DNA from: Trueperaceae bacterium
GTDB lineage: Bacteria > Deinococcota > Deinococci > Deinococcales > Trueperaceae
Length of the DNA: 64,000 nt
Reading direction: 5' to 3'
NCBI GenBank assembly: GCA_036381595.1
Contig: DASVCN010000002.1
Coordinates: 48,442 to 112,441 of the forward strand
The notes beneath the pieces were generated by a model. That model ran no database searches. It saw only the letters and a program-made list of their open reading frames with translations, and was not told the DNA's origin. The position numbers were made by a program, and so were the translations under genes. Numbering within the stretch: position 1 is the stretch's first letter; the number at the start of each line of letters is the position of its first letter. Shown in pieces: positions 27,909 to 35,912 of the stretch.

Positions 27909-28418
27909 TCAAAGGTGATCGCTGACTCTGCCGGGAGCGACGATGAACGACACCGTGTAGGTATCTCCATCCTCGTGAGTCTGGTCTTCCGAGTTGGGAA
28001 TGGTGGATTTGAGAGCCTCTACAATCCTGCCAACGTCTGCAGGGCGTAGCTTCACCTCATGCACACCGATTTCCGGGCGCCTAATGCCGGCTCCCGCATC
28101 TCCAAGTTCGTGCCTCTCTGCCGCTGCCAGGACCACTTTGTTGAGGACGCCGAGTACATTGCGCACGAAAGGAATACAAGACTCTGGTTCGCACGCTTCT
28201 TCCCCATCTACCAATCGAGATCTGTAAGTGCGAACGCGGCCTTTCCGAGAAACCTGCTCCAGTAATCCGTCCTCGAGTAACCGCTTGGTCCAGTAGTGAA
28301 CGCTGTTGGCTGGCATCTCCAGCACCCTGGCCACTTCACTAGGGCTTGCCGGCTCGGCGTACCCCTCCAGAACGAGGCGAGCCTTGAGGGATCCCAGTAG
28401 TTCTGATGGCTGGTCCAT
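27909..28418 (-). CDS. Winged-helix (ArsR-like) transcriptional regulator
   Basis: 169 aa from MDQPSELLGSLKARLVL. An HTH occupies residues 20-65 (PSEVARVLEMPANSVHYWTKRLLEDGLL, given here in part only as its key helix NSVHYWTKRL). The C-terminal half (about 100-169) is an unassigned alpha/beta segment. It follows the ABC-2 exporter genes on the same strand, with a 122-bp gap containing an inverted repeat; it may regulate the exporter. Confidence 0.75.
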   Translation of the reverse strand: MDQPSELLGSLKARLVLEGYAEPASPSEVARVLEMPANSVHYWTKRLLEDGLLEQVSRKGRVRTYRSRLVDGEEACEPESCIPFVRNVLGVLNKVVLAAAERHELGDAGAGIRRPEIGVHEVKLRPADVGRIVEALKSTIPNSEDQTHEDGDTYTVSFIVAPGRVSDHL

Positions 28419-28439
28419 GACACATTCTCTACCCACCCA

Positions 28440-28468
28440 GTTTCAGATTCCACCTGCCGAACTGAAAC
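28440..28468. promoter_or_regulatory. Inverted repeat upstream of the HTH gene
   Basis: GTTTCAG (28440-28446) and CTGAAAC (28462-28468) form a perfect 7-bp inverted repeat 22 bp upstream of the regulator start. A possible autoregulatory operator. Confidence 0.35.
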
Positions 28469-28540
28469 AAGCATCTCGACATGCCATGGGCAATTCCTCA
28501 CTATTCGCGCCCGGATCGAGGAGTTCTGCGGGCGGAACTC

Positions 28541-29368
28541 CTAGTCGAGTGCTCGACGCATTGCGGCCAAGGCCACGAGAATCATTACTATGTCGAACGA
28601 CAGCAGGGCGCTGGCCATGGTGGTCATCACCCACCAGTCGAACCCCTCCAGGATAAGTTGACGGGCCGCGCTGATCGCGTAGGTCATCGGGTTGAATGTC
28701 GTGAGAAGTTGCAGCCACCGTGGCATTGCTTCGACCGGCGCCAGGGCGTTAGATGCGAACAACAGCGGCAAGCTCACGAACCCGATCACCGAGAACCACT
28801 GACCGTGATGCTTGAAAGTGAAGGCGAGCGCCATCGACAGGGCCGTGACCCCTATCCCCAACAGGATGCCAGTAGCCAGCACCAGCACGAGGCCAGCTAC
28901 GCCAGACGCAATCCTCACGCCGAGGAGCGACGCCACGAGGAGAATCACCAGCGCTTGGAAAGTGGTGAGCCCGAGTACGTAGAAGAAGCGGCTCCACAGC
29001 ACTGCACCGGGCGGGATCGGGGCAGCCAGCAAACGATGCAGCATCCCGGTCTCGCGATCGAAGAGTATCTGGGCACCGCCGTTCAAGGCGGCATTGAACA
29101 CCGTCATGATGACTACGCCGGCGGTCATGAAGGCAATGTAGCTCGTGCCTGTCACCACCCCACTGTTCGCGAAGAGGTTGCCGAAGAGAACCAGCCAGAG
29201 GGCCGGCTGAGCCAGCGCCACCACTATCTCCAACGGCGTTCGCTTGAGCTGCCACCACCAGCGTTTGCTCAACGCGAACGAGGCCTGCAAGAAAGGTGTG
29301 CCACGTGATTCCAACCCGGCTTCAGCGACAGGGCGACTACGCCTAGTTGACTGCTCAAGCGCTGACAT
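28541..29368 (-). CDS. ABC-2 type transporter permease
   Basis: 275 aa with six predicted transmembrane helices (for example YIAFMTAGVVIMTVFNAALN) and the ABC-2 signature region RETGMLHRLLAAPIPPGAVLWSR, of which LLAAPIPPGAVLW is the key part. It forms an exporter with the ATPase gene, which it overlaps by 14 bp. Substrate unknown; this family exports drugs, antibiotics or polysaccharides. Confidence 0.9.
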   Translation of the reverse strand: MSALEQSTRRSRPVAEAGLESRGTPFLQASFALSKRWWWQLKRTPLEIVVALAQPALWLVLFGNLFANSGVVTGTSYIAFMTAGVVIMTVFNAALNGGAQILFDRETGMLHRLLAAPIPPGAVLWSRFFYVLGLTTFQALVILLVASLLGVRIASGVAGLVLVLATGILLGIGVTALSMALAFTFKHHGQWFSVIGFVSLPLLFASNALAPVEAMPRWLQLLTTFNPMTYAISAARQLILEGFDWWVMTTMASALLSFDIVMILVALAAMRRALD

Positions 29369-30290
29369 CCTCTGCCTCCTCGGTCAGGAACACGAACACG
29401 TCATCGAGCGACGGCTGCTCGTAACTCACCGCGACGATGTCCTCCTCGAACTCCGACTGCAGCAGCGAGAACGTTTTCCACAGGACTTCCGGTGGGCCGG
29501 AAAAGACCAATCTCTCGCCCTCGCGCGTGGGCGCGACCGGAAGCGCCCTGCCGGTGAGCTCAATCTGTCTTTCGAGGGTCACGACCAGTTGATGCGACGA
29601 AGAAACGTGCCTGGCGCGAAGCTCCTCGGGTGAACCAAGCGCCGCAAGTCGGCCGCGATGAAGGATCGCGATCCGATCGCAAAGCCTGTTAGCTTCCTCC
29701 AGATAGTGAGTCGTCAGCAGGACCGTCGTACCGGCCGACTTCAGGTCCCGGATCAGGTCCCAGAGCTGCCTTCGCGTCTGAATGTCCAAGCCCAGGGTAG
29801 GCTCGTCCAGTAGCAGCAACTGCGGCTGGTGCAGCGTGCCGATGGCCAGATCCAATCGGCGCTTCATCCCACCCGAATAGGTACGAACCAAACGATCGGC
29901 TGACTCGGTCAGGCCCGCCCAAGACAGGGCGGAGTCAATCCGGTCCTTCCTCTCGGATGGCAGCAACGGATACAACTCCGCGTAGAGCTGAATGTTCTCC
30001 CAGCCCGTAAGGAACGGATCCAGCGTCGCCCGCTGCATCACCACCCCTGCGTTGGCGCGAACGAGCAAGGGATCAGCCGCTGGATCGACGCCAAGAACCC
30101 TAACCAGACCGCTACTCGGGGCGGTCAAGCCCAACAGCATCTGAATGACAGTCGTCTTACCCGCGCCGTTCGGCCCTAGAAGGCCGAAAACCTCGCCCTG
30201 CCCTATCTCGAGATCCAGCTCGTCAACAGCCACCACCGAGCCGAACCTCTTGCTCACTCCTCGGGCAAGGACTGCCGGCCGCCCGCTCAC
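29355..30290 (-). CDS. ABC transporter ATP-binding protein (DrrA-like)
   Basis: 311 aa, GTG start. Walker A GPNGAGKTT, signature SGGMKRR, Walker B LLLLDEPTLGLD and the H-loop TTHYLEEA are all intact. The C-terminal 90 residues are the extra domain common in DrrA-type exporters. A 15-codon leaderless ORF overlaps the GTG start (see 30287-30334). It drives the ABC-2 permease encoded downstream. Confidence 0.93.
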   Translation of the reverse strand: MSGRPAVLARGVSKRFGSVVAVDELDLEIGQGEVFGLLGPNGAGKTTVIQMLLGLTAPSSGLVRVLGVDPAADPLLVRANAGVVMQRATLDPFLTGWENIQLYAELYPLLPSERKDRIDSALSWAGLTESADRLVRTYSGGMKRRLDLAIGTLHQPQLLLLDEPTLGLDIQTRRQLWDLIRDLKSAGTTVLLTTHYLEEANRLCDRIAILHRGRLAALGSPEELRARHVSSSHQLVVTLERQIELTGRALPVAPTREGERLVFSGPPEVLWKTFSLLQSEFEEDIVAVSYEQPSLDDVFVFLTEEAEDVSA

Positions 30291-30334
30291 ACCGCACGCT
30301 TCGGGTCGGAGGGGTCGCGCATAGGTGCGGTCAT
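30287..30334 (-). CDS. Leaderless short upstream ORF coupled to the ABC ATPase gene
   Basis: ATG at 30334 begins a 15-residue peptide (MTAPMRDPSDPKRAV) whose TGA overlaps the GTG of the ATPase gene (GTGA). A -10 box TATGGT (30346-30341) lies 6 nt before this ATG, so the transcript probably starts at this codon. It may serve only to bring ribosomes to the ATPase start by coupling. Confidence 0.5.
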   Translation of the reverse strand: MTAPMRDPSDPKRAV

Positions 30335-30427
30335 ACGGCTACCATACCTGCCACTAGCAGCCGTTCCCCACCACGTCGTCCAATCCACCGCCTTACTCTG
30401 CACGCTCGAAGTCAGGGAGCGACTGAG

Positions 30428-31222
30428 CTACCAGTCGTCCTTGCGGACTCTCGGGTCCATCAGAATCGCGTAGATGTAGGAGGGTCCCTGCAGATGCTGC
30501 ACCGCCGCAGTGTTTTCGAGCGGCACAAGCTCAAGAGCCCGTTCAAACTGCGACCGGGCCAATTGCCTGTTCGTCCTGTCTGGCAAGAGCGCGTTGCCAC
30601 GAACTTCGTAGGTGAACTTACCTCCTCGGAGCTGCCGAAAAGGCTCGCCGGCACTGCGCTCGATCCGTTCCCACACCTGTTCGATCCCAACCCCCTGCCT
30701 CGACGACACCACCAGCTCCTCTCTCACCTCGAGAACCTCCGCTTGATCCAAACCCCACTCGGCCGTTCCCGGAAGGTGCGCCAACCTCGGCTTCGCTTCC
30801 TCCTCCAACGCCGCCCAGGCGGGCCGCACACCCACGCCACTGGCGCGTAGGAGCGCCGCCGTCAACTGCTCCGTTACCGGCTCCAACGCGCGGAAGATCA
30901 TCGCCTCCCCCAGCTCCCGCTCCCGGCTGTTCTGAGGGGCCGTCTCCACCAAGTCCATAGCCGCCCGGTCCAACGGCCAGAGCACGACATGAACGAGCTC
31001 ATGTAACAAGACCTGCTCCTCATCCCGGAACGGCCGCCTGCTCATCAAGACCAGAGCCGACTTCTCGACCTCATCAACCTTGACATCACCACTCTGCCAC
31101 TCCCGCGAGAAGTCCACCAGTTCGACCCGGATCGCCCACTCACTCAGGCCAAGCACCGGCTTCCACTTCTCCACCAGATGCTCGAGAGCATCCCTACCCA
31201 TACTCTCGTGACGATTGTTCAT
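30428..31222 (-). CDS. HExxH-containing protein with conserved C-terminal domain
   Basis: 264 aa. LLHELVHVVLW at about residue 73 is a zinc-metalloprotease HExxH motif, in a SprT/ImmA-like position after a short helical N-terminus (WKPVLGLSEWAIRVELVDF). The last 75 residues, including NALLPDRTNRQLARSQFERA and GPSYIYAILMDPRVRKDDW, look like a separate conserved module that I cannot name. ATG at 31222 is 6 nt after the -10 box TATGGT, so the message is leaderless. Role unknown. Confidence 0.65.
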   Translation of the reverse strand: MNNRHESMGRDALEHLVEKWKPVLGLSEWAIRVELVDFSREWQSGDVKVDEVEKSALVLMSRRPFRDEEQVLLHELVHVVLWPLDRAAMDLVETAPQNSRERELGEAMIFRALEPVTEQLTAALLRASGVGVRPAWAALEEEAKPRLAHLPGTAEWGLDQAEVLEVREELVVSSRQGVGIEQVWERIERSAGEPFRQLRGGKFTYEVRGNALLPDRTNRQLARSQFERALELVPLENTAAVQHLQGPSYIYAILMDPRVRKDDW

Positions 31223-31287
31223 ACGTTGACCATACTCGACCGCCGGCTCGCAAACGACCGGCCCCCGCCTACCTGGAAAAGCTCAAG

Positions 31288-31305
31288 ACCTCAATTGTCG
31301 CGCCC
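31288..31305 (+). repeat. Dispersed island motif, copy 1
   Basis: ACCTCAATTGTCGCGCCC, 62 bp before the COG3575-like gene. Shares the pattern ACCTC[CA]NNT[GT]TCGCGCCC with two other sites. Confidence 0.5.
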
Positions 31306-31366
31306 GACACCATCAATCTCGTCAGCCAACCTGAGAGGCGCCGACCTGAATTACAATCGCTCATCC

Positions 31367-31933
31367 ATGCATCGCGACTTGGTGAACCAAGTACTACAGA
31401 ATCCTTTCGTTGCCGAGGTAGTTGACGCGATTCCAGAACTCACACTGGCAAACTGTTTCGTCGCAGCCGGGTGCATCGCGCAGACCGTATGGAACCTGTC
31501 GCACGGCCGGGACCCAGCAGCCGACATCAAAGACATCGATCTCGTCTACTTCGACCCCGATCTCTCCGAATCGAAAGAACAGGCTGATCGACAGTGCGTC
31601 ACACGACACTTCCCGGGCGTGCCAATGAAGCTGGACGTCAAGAACGAAGCTCGGGTCCACCTCTGGTACGAGCAAGCGTTTGGCTACTCGATTGCCCCTT
31701 ACGCCTCGGCAGAACAGGCGATTTCGACCTTCCCGACCACCGCTACTGCCGTCGCAATCCGGAAGAGCGGGGACGAGTACGAGGTCTTTGCACCATTCGG
31801 CATCGACGATCTCACGAACCTTGTTGTTAGAGCAAACAAGCGACAGATCACGCGCAAGATTTACGAGAACAAGATCAGCAGGTGGCGTGAAATCTGGCCG
31901 CGACTGAAAATCCTGGACTGGGACGAGGCATAG
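31367..31933 (+). CDS. Nucleotidyltransferase family protein (COG3575-like)
   Basis: 188 aa from MHRDLVNQVLQNPF. The family pattern is clear: FVAAGCIAQTVWNLSHG, then DIKDIDLVYFDPDLSE with the DxD metal-binding pair, KNEARVHLWYEQAFGY, and APFGIDDLTNLVVRAN. These proteins have a Pol-beta-like nucleotidyltransferase fold; their substrates are unknown. A TACAAT box ends 9 nt before the ATG. The longer open frame to 31178 overlaps the divergent HExxH gene and is rejected. Confidence 0.87.
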   Translation: MHRDLVNQVLQNPFVAEVVDAIPELTLANCFVAAGCIAQTVWNLSHGRDPAADIKDIDLVYFDPDLSESKEQADRQCVTRHFPGVPMKLDVKNEARVHLWYEQAFGYSIAPYASAEQAISTFPTTATAVAIRKSGDEYEVFAPFGIDDLTNLVVRANKRQITRKIYENKISRWREIWPRLKILDWDEA

Positions 31934-32316
31934 CCATGACACGCCCTCGGGAGGCCATTTCACGCGGAGTCAAGAAGGTGGCGAGGCTGGAGCACCCTTC
32001 TGATGCCAGCCTTGCCCCCTACCCCACGTGCAGGTCATCATTGTCAGCCACGGTGTGCTAAGACGGCTGTTCGAGTTCACCCTCTGCTTGCCGCCAGGTA
32101 AGGGCCAGAACCTCGTGCGCAGGGCACTTACCTTTGGCTTCATCGACTTGCGGATGCGTTATTCGTCCGGCTTCGCGCACCCCTGCCCTCCGGCGGAATT
32201 TCTCGGCCAAACCTCCACTGTCGCGCCCTATCCTCAGAAGGCCCGCGATTTAACATAGGTTTTAGTAACTATAAAGCGGGAGCGACGAGCACCGCGGGAG
32301 TGTATGGTACCTGCGG
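31934..32316. other. Intergenic, no convincing gene
   Basis: Holds motif copy 2 (32211-32230), an A/T-rich stretch at 32250-32280, and TATGGT 8 nt before the next gene. A 76-codon frame (32028-32258) has poor coding character. Confidence 0.5.
32211..32230 (+). repeat. Dispersed island motif, copy 2
   Basis: ACCTCCACTGTCGCGCCCTA, 87 bp before the DUF3800-like gene. Confidence 0.5.
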
Positions 32317-33417
32317 ATGGCTCGTTATGTTGCGGCAGTGGACGATTCCGGGGGAATTGAACCGCTAGTTAGGTGGGACGGAACATATATCCCGGGGGAT
32401 CACCCTCTCACGCTGCTTGCCGGCATTTTCGTCCACGAAGCTGAACTCCCGGAATTCAACTCAGCATGGAAGCAACTGCAGGCGGATATCCAAGTCGCCT
32501 TAGGGTGCCCGGATCCCCCACCAATCCACATGCGAATCATGTGGGGACGGAATCTCAAGAAGAATTATAGGAACCGTCCGAACCCCTACGTGGGAGCGGA
32601 CTTCGAGCAAATCAAGGAGTGGGTCCGCCGGGCGTTCGAAATTATCCTGGCGGCCGCAGAGAAGCCGAAAAGAGTAGCAGTTGTCGGAGCAGGACGAATC
32701 AGAAGGCTCGAATCACAGCGGCTCGCGGAGTTCTTCCGTCACCCCGTCCACATGGCCGAGATGGAGTTCCTGAGACAAGCCAGCCGTGGTCGGCATAAGA
32801 AGATGTACGCCGGATTTCACAAGAGGCTGACGAGCCCACTTCTGCCAATGCTTTTCGAGGTGATAAGCACTCTTGAAATGCACATGCGAACCGTCAAGCA
32901 GGCCTCCCTCGAACTCCTAATTGACCCGTTTGGCGATTCACACGGAGTCGACGCCCAGAGAGTTGTAAGTGCGATGTCAGAGGTTATGGAGCTCGAGAGA
33001 CTGTCCTCGATTCAACGTGTCGGGAATACAGATGAAGTCCCTTTGTGTCAGGCCGCCGACCTTATCGGTTTTTCGAACTTCCGCGGCCTGATGCACGATA
33101 AGGGCTTCATCAAGTACGACGAGCATCTTCTTCCCATCTGGAACGATTTCGTCGGACGCCTTAGACCATTCACTGTTCTCGACGTCCACGACCTACTCAG
33201 GCGAAACTTTAGTAGCCTTCCCGCTAAGCAGCTTGCGGCCCATTACGCTCTCGCCCGCAACGCAATAGAGACGCGTCATCAAGAGTTCGTGGATCAACAT
33301 CTGGTTACCGTTCAGGAGTTTCTCAACCGTGCAATGGCAGCCGCTTCAGACGACGTCGGCGTCCCCATCCTCAAGGACTTCTCCGTCTGCCAACACCTCT
33401 TGTCGGAGACTACATAA
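32317..33417 (+). CDS. DUF3800-like protein
   Basis: 366 aa. MARYVAAVDDSGG at the N-terminus, an Asp in SLELLIDPFGDSHG, and DEVPLCQAADLIGFSNF match the spaced acidic residues of DUF3800, an RNase H-like fold family of unknown function that is frequent in mobile and accessory DNA. The C-terminal 90 residues are helical. A TATGGT box ends 8 nt before the ATG. The sequence is less GC-rich than the core genes, suggesting transfer. Confidence 0.75.
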   Translation: MARYVAAVDDSGGIEPLVRWDGTYIPGDHPLTLLAGIFVHEAELPEFNSAWKQLQADIQVALGCPDPPPIHMRIMWGRNLKKNYRNRPNPYVGADFEQIKEWVRRAFEIILAAAEKPKRVAVVGAGRIRRLESQRLAEFFRHPVHMAEMEFLRQASRGRHKKMYAGFHKRLTSPLLPMLFEVISTLEMHMRTVKQASLELLIDPFGDSHGVDAQRVVSAMSEVMELERLSSIQRVGNTDEVPLCQAADLIGFSNFRGLMHDKGFIKYDEHLLPIWNDFVGRLRPFTVLDVHDLLRRNFSSLPAKQLAAHYALARNAIETRHQEFVDQHLVTVQEFLNRAMAAASDDVGVPILKDFSVCQHLLSETT

Positions 33418-33424
33418 TGACGAA

Positions 33425-33445
33425 GCCCGCGGATAAACCGCGGGC
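33425..33445 (+). terminator. Terminator hairpin after the DUF3800-like gene
   Basis: GCCCGCGG and CCGCGGGC pair perfectly around ATAAA, 8 bp past the stop. No T tail. Confidence 0.55.
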
Positions 33446-33461
33446 CCGATGACGCACAGTA

Positions 33462-33523
33462 TCTCCTGTACAGGAGACTGTCAAGCAGGCCCGACACTGA
33501 TTGTCCAAGCAGGCCTGACACTG
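33462..33523. repeat. Palindrome followed by a direct repeat, possible transposon end
   Basis: TCTCCTGTACAGGAGA (33462-33477) is a perfect 16-bp palindrome. Next come TCAAGCAGGCCCGACACTG (33481-33499) and TCCAAGCAGGCCTGACACTG (33504-33523), two near-identical copies. This layout is reminiscent of insertion-sequence ends; no transposase is nearby. Confidence 0.6.
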
Positions 33524-33644
33524 TTCGTCGTCTTGCTCGTTGACCAACCCCTGCAATACCTATCTAACTCGCAATTCCAATGAAGAGCGGCCTATCGAGA
33601 ACAGATACCCAGTCTCGCTCACGAGCAAGAGACAGCGCCTCCTA

Positions 33645-33677
33645 ACCTCCGTTTTCGCGCCCTAGATTGGATCTAGG
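33645..33677 (+). repeat. Dispersed island motif, copy 3, with adjoining hairpin
   Basis: ACCTCCGTTTTCGCGCCCTA (33645-33664) overlaps a perfect hairpin CCTAGAT-TGG-ATCTAGG (33661-33677), 33 bp before the next gene. Confidence 0.5.
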
Positions 33678-33709
33678 CAGGCATCGACACCTATCGAATT
33701 GAAACGGCG

Positions 33710-34624
33710 ATGACTCTAGCAGCAAGTACGCCGATTGACGAGTGTGAACTACACCAATTATCGTCGATTATGCCCCCGACCTTGGAGGTATTAGATCTAT
33801 CGCCTCGCTTCCTACAGTTCTACGCTGACGCAGTCGCAAAGGATCTCGATCCGGAAAATCGTTGGGAGCTGTGGAAGAGCGTTTACGGTTTCGCCGCCGT
33901 CCCCCCTACGCCCGCCGGGCAGGTTCGGGCGCGGCAGTTGCTCGATGAAGCCTGGGACCGCTATCCGACAGAACTGGACCGAATTCGACGCGGCGCTGAA
34001 GGCCTCAGCCCTGAACCATCTCATGAGCTCCACCGTGTCGCCGAGCTACTTGAATGCGAAACCGACGCCAAGCTCAGAGTTATCGTTTTCGTCGGAGGGT
34101 TCGAAGGCAATCCGTTTGTCGCAGATATCGAGGGCATGACAACGCTGTCGCTGCCCATCGAACAGTCCCCCGAGGAACGCGCATTCATGCTGCCCCATGA
34201 GGTCACCCATGTCATCCACGGCATAAACGCCGGTATGGCTATGACGTGGGAGCGCAGCATCGCCCGCATCGTCATGGAGGAAGGCCTCGCCACGCGAGTA
34301 ACGGAGAAGCTGATCCCTGGACATGAGGCCGAGCGGTACACGACGGATCACGACCCAGAATTGTACGAACTCTGCACGGCCAACGAGTCAGAAATACTCG
34401 ACTCAGTCAGGACTTGTCTGCATACCAGCGACTCCGCAACCGTCGAGCGGTTCACGATGGGCGCAGGAGCTGCAGGGCTTTCAAGAACCGCGTACTACGC
34501 CGGTTGGCGAGTAGTCGGTGCCCTCACTGCCGCCGGCTGGAGTCTCGCATCTCTGTCGAAGGTTCCGGAGGCACGAATACCCGCCGTAATCGACTCAGGA
34601 CTAGACCTCCTCTCTTCCAGCTAG
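33710..34624 (+). CDS. Putative zinc-dependent protease (DUF2268-like)
   Basis: 304 aa. LPHEVTHVIHG at about residue 162 is an HExxH motif and IVMEEGLATRVTE, 27 residues later, supplies the Glu expected of gluzincin-type metalloproteases with this architecture. No signal peptide, so cytoplasmic. Composition is less GC-rich than the core genes. The N-terminal start is not certain; no ribosome-binding sequence or close -10 box is evident. Stand-alone gene. Confidence 0.7.
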   Translation: MTLAASTPIDECELHQLSSIMPPTLEVLDLSPRFLQFYADAVAKDLDPENRWELWKSVYGFAAVPPTPAGQVRARQLLDEAWDRYPTELDRIRRGAEGLSPEPSHELHRVAELLECETDAKLRVIVFVGGFEGNPFVADIEGMTTLSLPIEQSPEERAFMLPHEVTHVIHGINAGMAMTWERSIARIVMEEGLATRVTEKLIPGHEAERYTTDHDPELYELCTANESEILDSVRTCLHTSDSATVERFTMGAGAAGLSRTAYYAGWRVVGALTAAGWSLASLSKVPEARIPAVIDSGLDLLSSS

Positions 34625-34797
34625 AGGATACGGTTCGCCTCCTCGCCCCTGCAAAACGGCGACCGAAGTCGAACCTCAGATTTGACCGATTGTCGAGTTG
34701 ACCGTTACAACCTCAATCCCGAAGATCGACGCTTGGGTAGTTACATCATCGCGACGACAACACAGCTAAGCGCTACGATCAACTTCCGCCCGGTGGC

Positions 34798-35736
34798 CTA
34801 CCAGCGGTAGTGCCTGATATGCTCCCCCCGCTCGGCGATCTCACTCATGGCCTGAAGTCCGATCTCGATGTGCAGGTCGGTGTACTGCCGAAAGACTTTG
34901 CGTGCCGACTCCTTGGTCTTTATCCCGCCTTTGCGCAGGGGTAAGTCGGATACCAGCAGGAGCGCGCCGATCGGTACCTTGGAGGCGAAGCCGACCGAGA
35001 AGAGAGTCGACGTCTCCATGTCGATGGCGAGCGCTCGCTCCTCGTAGAGCTGCGTCTTGAACCGCTCGTTGAACTCCCAGAAGCGGTAGTCGGTGGTGTG
35101 AACGACCCCGGTGCGGTAGTCGAGCCCCTTCTCGACGATTATCTGCGAGACGAACTTCTGGACTTTGAAAGTAGGGAGCGCGGGAACCTGTGGCGGCATG
35201 AAGTGCCGGGACGCCCCCTCGTCGCGGATGGCGGCGGTAGGCAGGATGAAGTCGCCAACCTGAAGTGAGCGGTGCAGGCCACCGCAGATCCCCAGGAAGA
35301 GCGTCGCCTTGGGGTCGGCTGTCGCCAGCACCTCGATTATCAGGGCCGCGACCGGCGAGCCGATCGAGAAGTTGATGATCGAAACGCCCTGCTTCTCACT
35401 GTGCGCCGCGGTCATCGCGGAGCCTTCCGTAACCTCCGAGTCGTCACAGAGGGACTGGAAGCGCTCGAGGTAGTAGTGGAAGTTGGTGAGGATTATCTGC
35501 TTCTGGAAGCGCTCGGGCGCCGTTCCGGTGTATCTCTCGAGGAACTCGCGGCCTATCGCCCACTTCTCCGGGTTGGCGTAGATCAGGTTCTCGCTTCCGG
35601 GCCGCTGAGCGCTGGACGGTACATCCGACTCGGGAAGGTTGTCCTGCACCGTAACCGTGCCGGGATCGCCCTCTACCTCGGCGCTCGGCGAGTCGGGGAC
35701 CACATCGCCCCTTCTGTCTCCATCCTTCGGTACCAT
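34798..35736 (-). CDS. amn: AMP nucleosidase
   Basis: 312 aa from MVPKDGDRRGDVV. It splits AMP into adenine and ribose 5-phosphate. The nucleoside-phosphorylase-like core has FLGICGGLHRSLQVGDFILP and AIDMETSTLFSVGF (the ribose-binding MET region), with LLVSDLPLRKGG near the C-terminus. The first 40 residues are poorly conserved. A -10 box TAGGCT ends 5 nt before the ATG, supporting this start over the longer frame to 35808. Confidence 0.9.
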   Translation of the reverse strand: MVPKDGDRRGDVVPDSPSAEVEGDPGTVTVQDNLPESDVPSSAQRPGSENLIYANPEKWAIGREFLERYTGTAPERFQKQIILTNFHYYLERFQSLCDDSEVTEGSAMTAAHSEKQGVSIINFSIGSPVAALIIEVLATADPKATLFLGICGGLHRSLQVGDFILPTAAIRDEGASRHFMPPQVPALPTFKVQKFVSQIIVEKGLDYRTGVVHTTDYRFWEFNERFKTQLYEERALAIDMETSTLFSVGFASKVPIGALLLVSDLPLRKGGIKTKESARKVFRQYTDLHIEIGLQAMSEIAERGEHIRHYRW

Positions 35737-35912
35737 GGGACAGCCTAACCAATGCCGATGCCGGTTTGTCCCGCGCCGCGCACCGCCCCCGTCCGCCCGA
35801 CCCCACATCTCGCCGGTAGCGCCGGTGATACTTCACACCCGAACCGCGAAAAGGCGTGGAATCATTGCCGGAGCACGATGAGGAGTGTCTCTCACGCTTG
35901 TGAGGTACGAGG

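Noticed and set aside
32028..32258. 76-codon frame in the gap before the DUF3800-like gene
   Set aside because: No domain, no start signal, and it runs through motif copy 2.
31288..33677. Integron cassette array with attC sites
   Set aside because: Genes lie in both orientations, no integrase is present, and the motifs lack the RYYYAAC/GTTRRRY core pairs.
24175..34797. Known defence island
   Set aside because: DUF3800 and HExxH proteins occur near defence genes, but no nuclease-plus-helicase, restriction-modification, toxin-antitoxin or CRISPR set was recognised.
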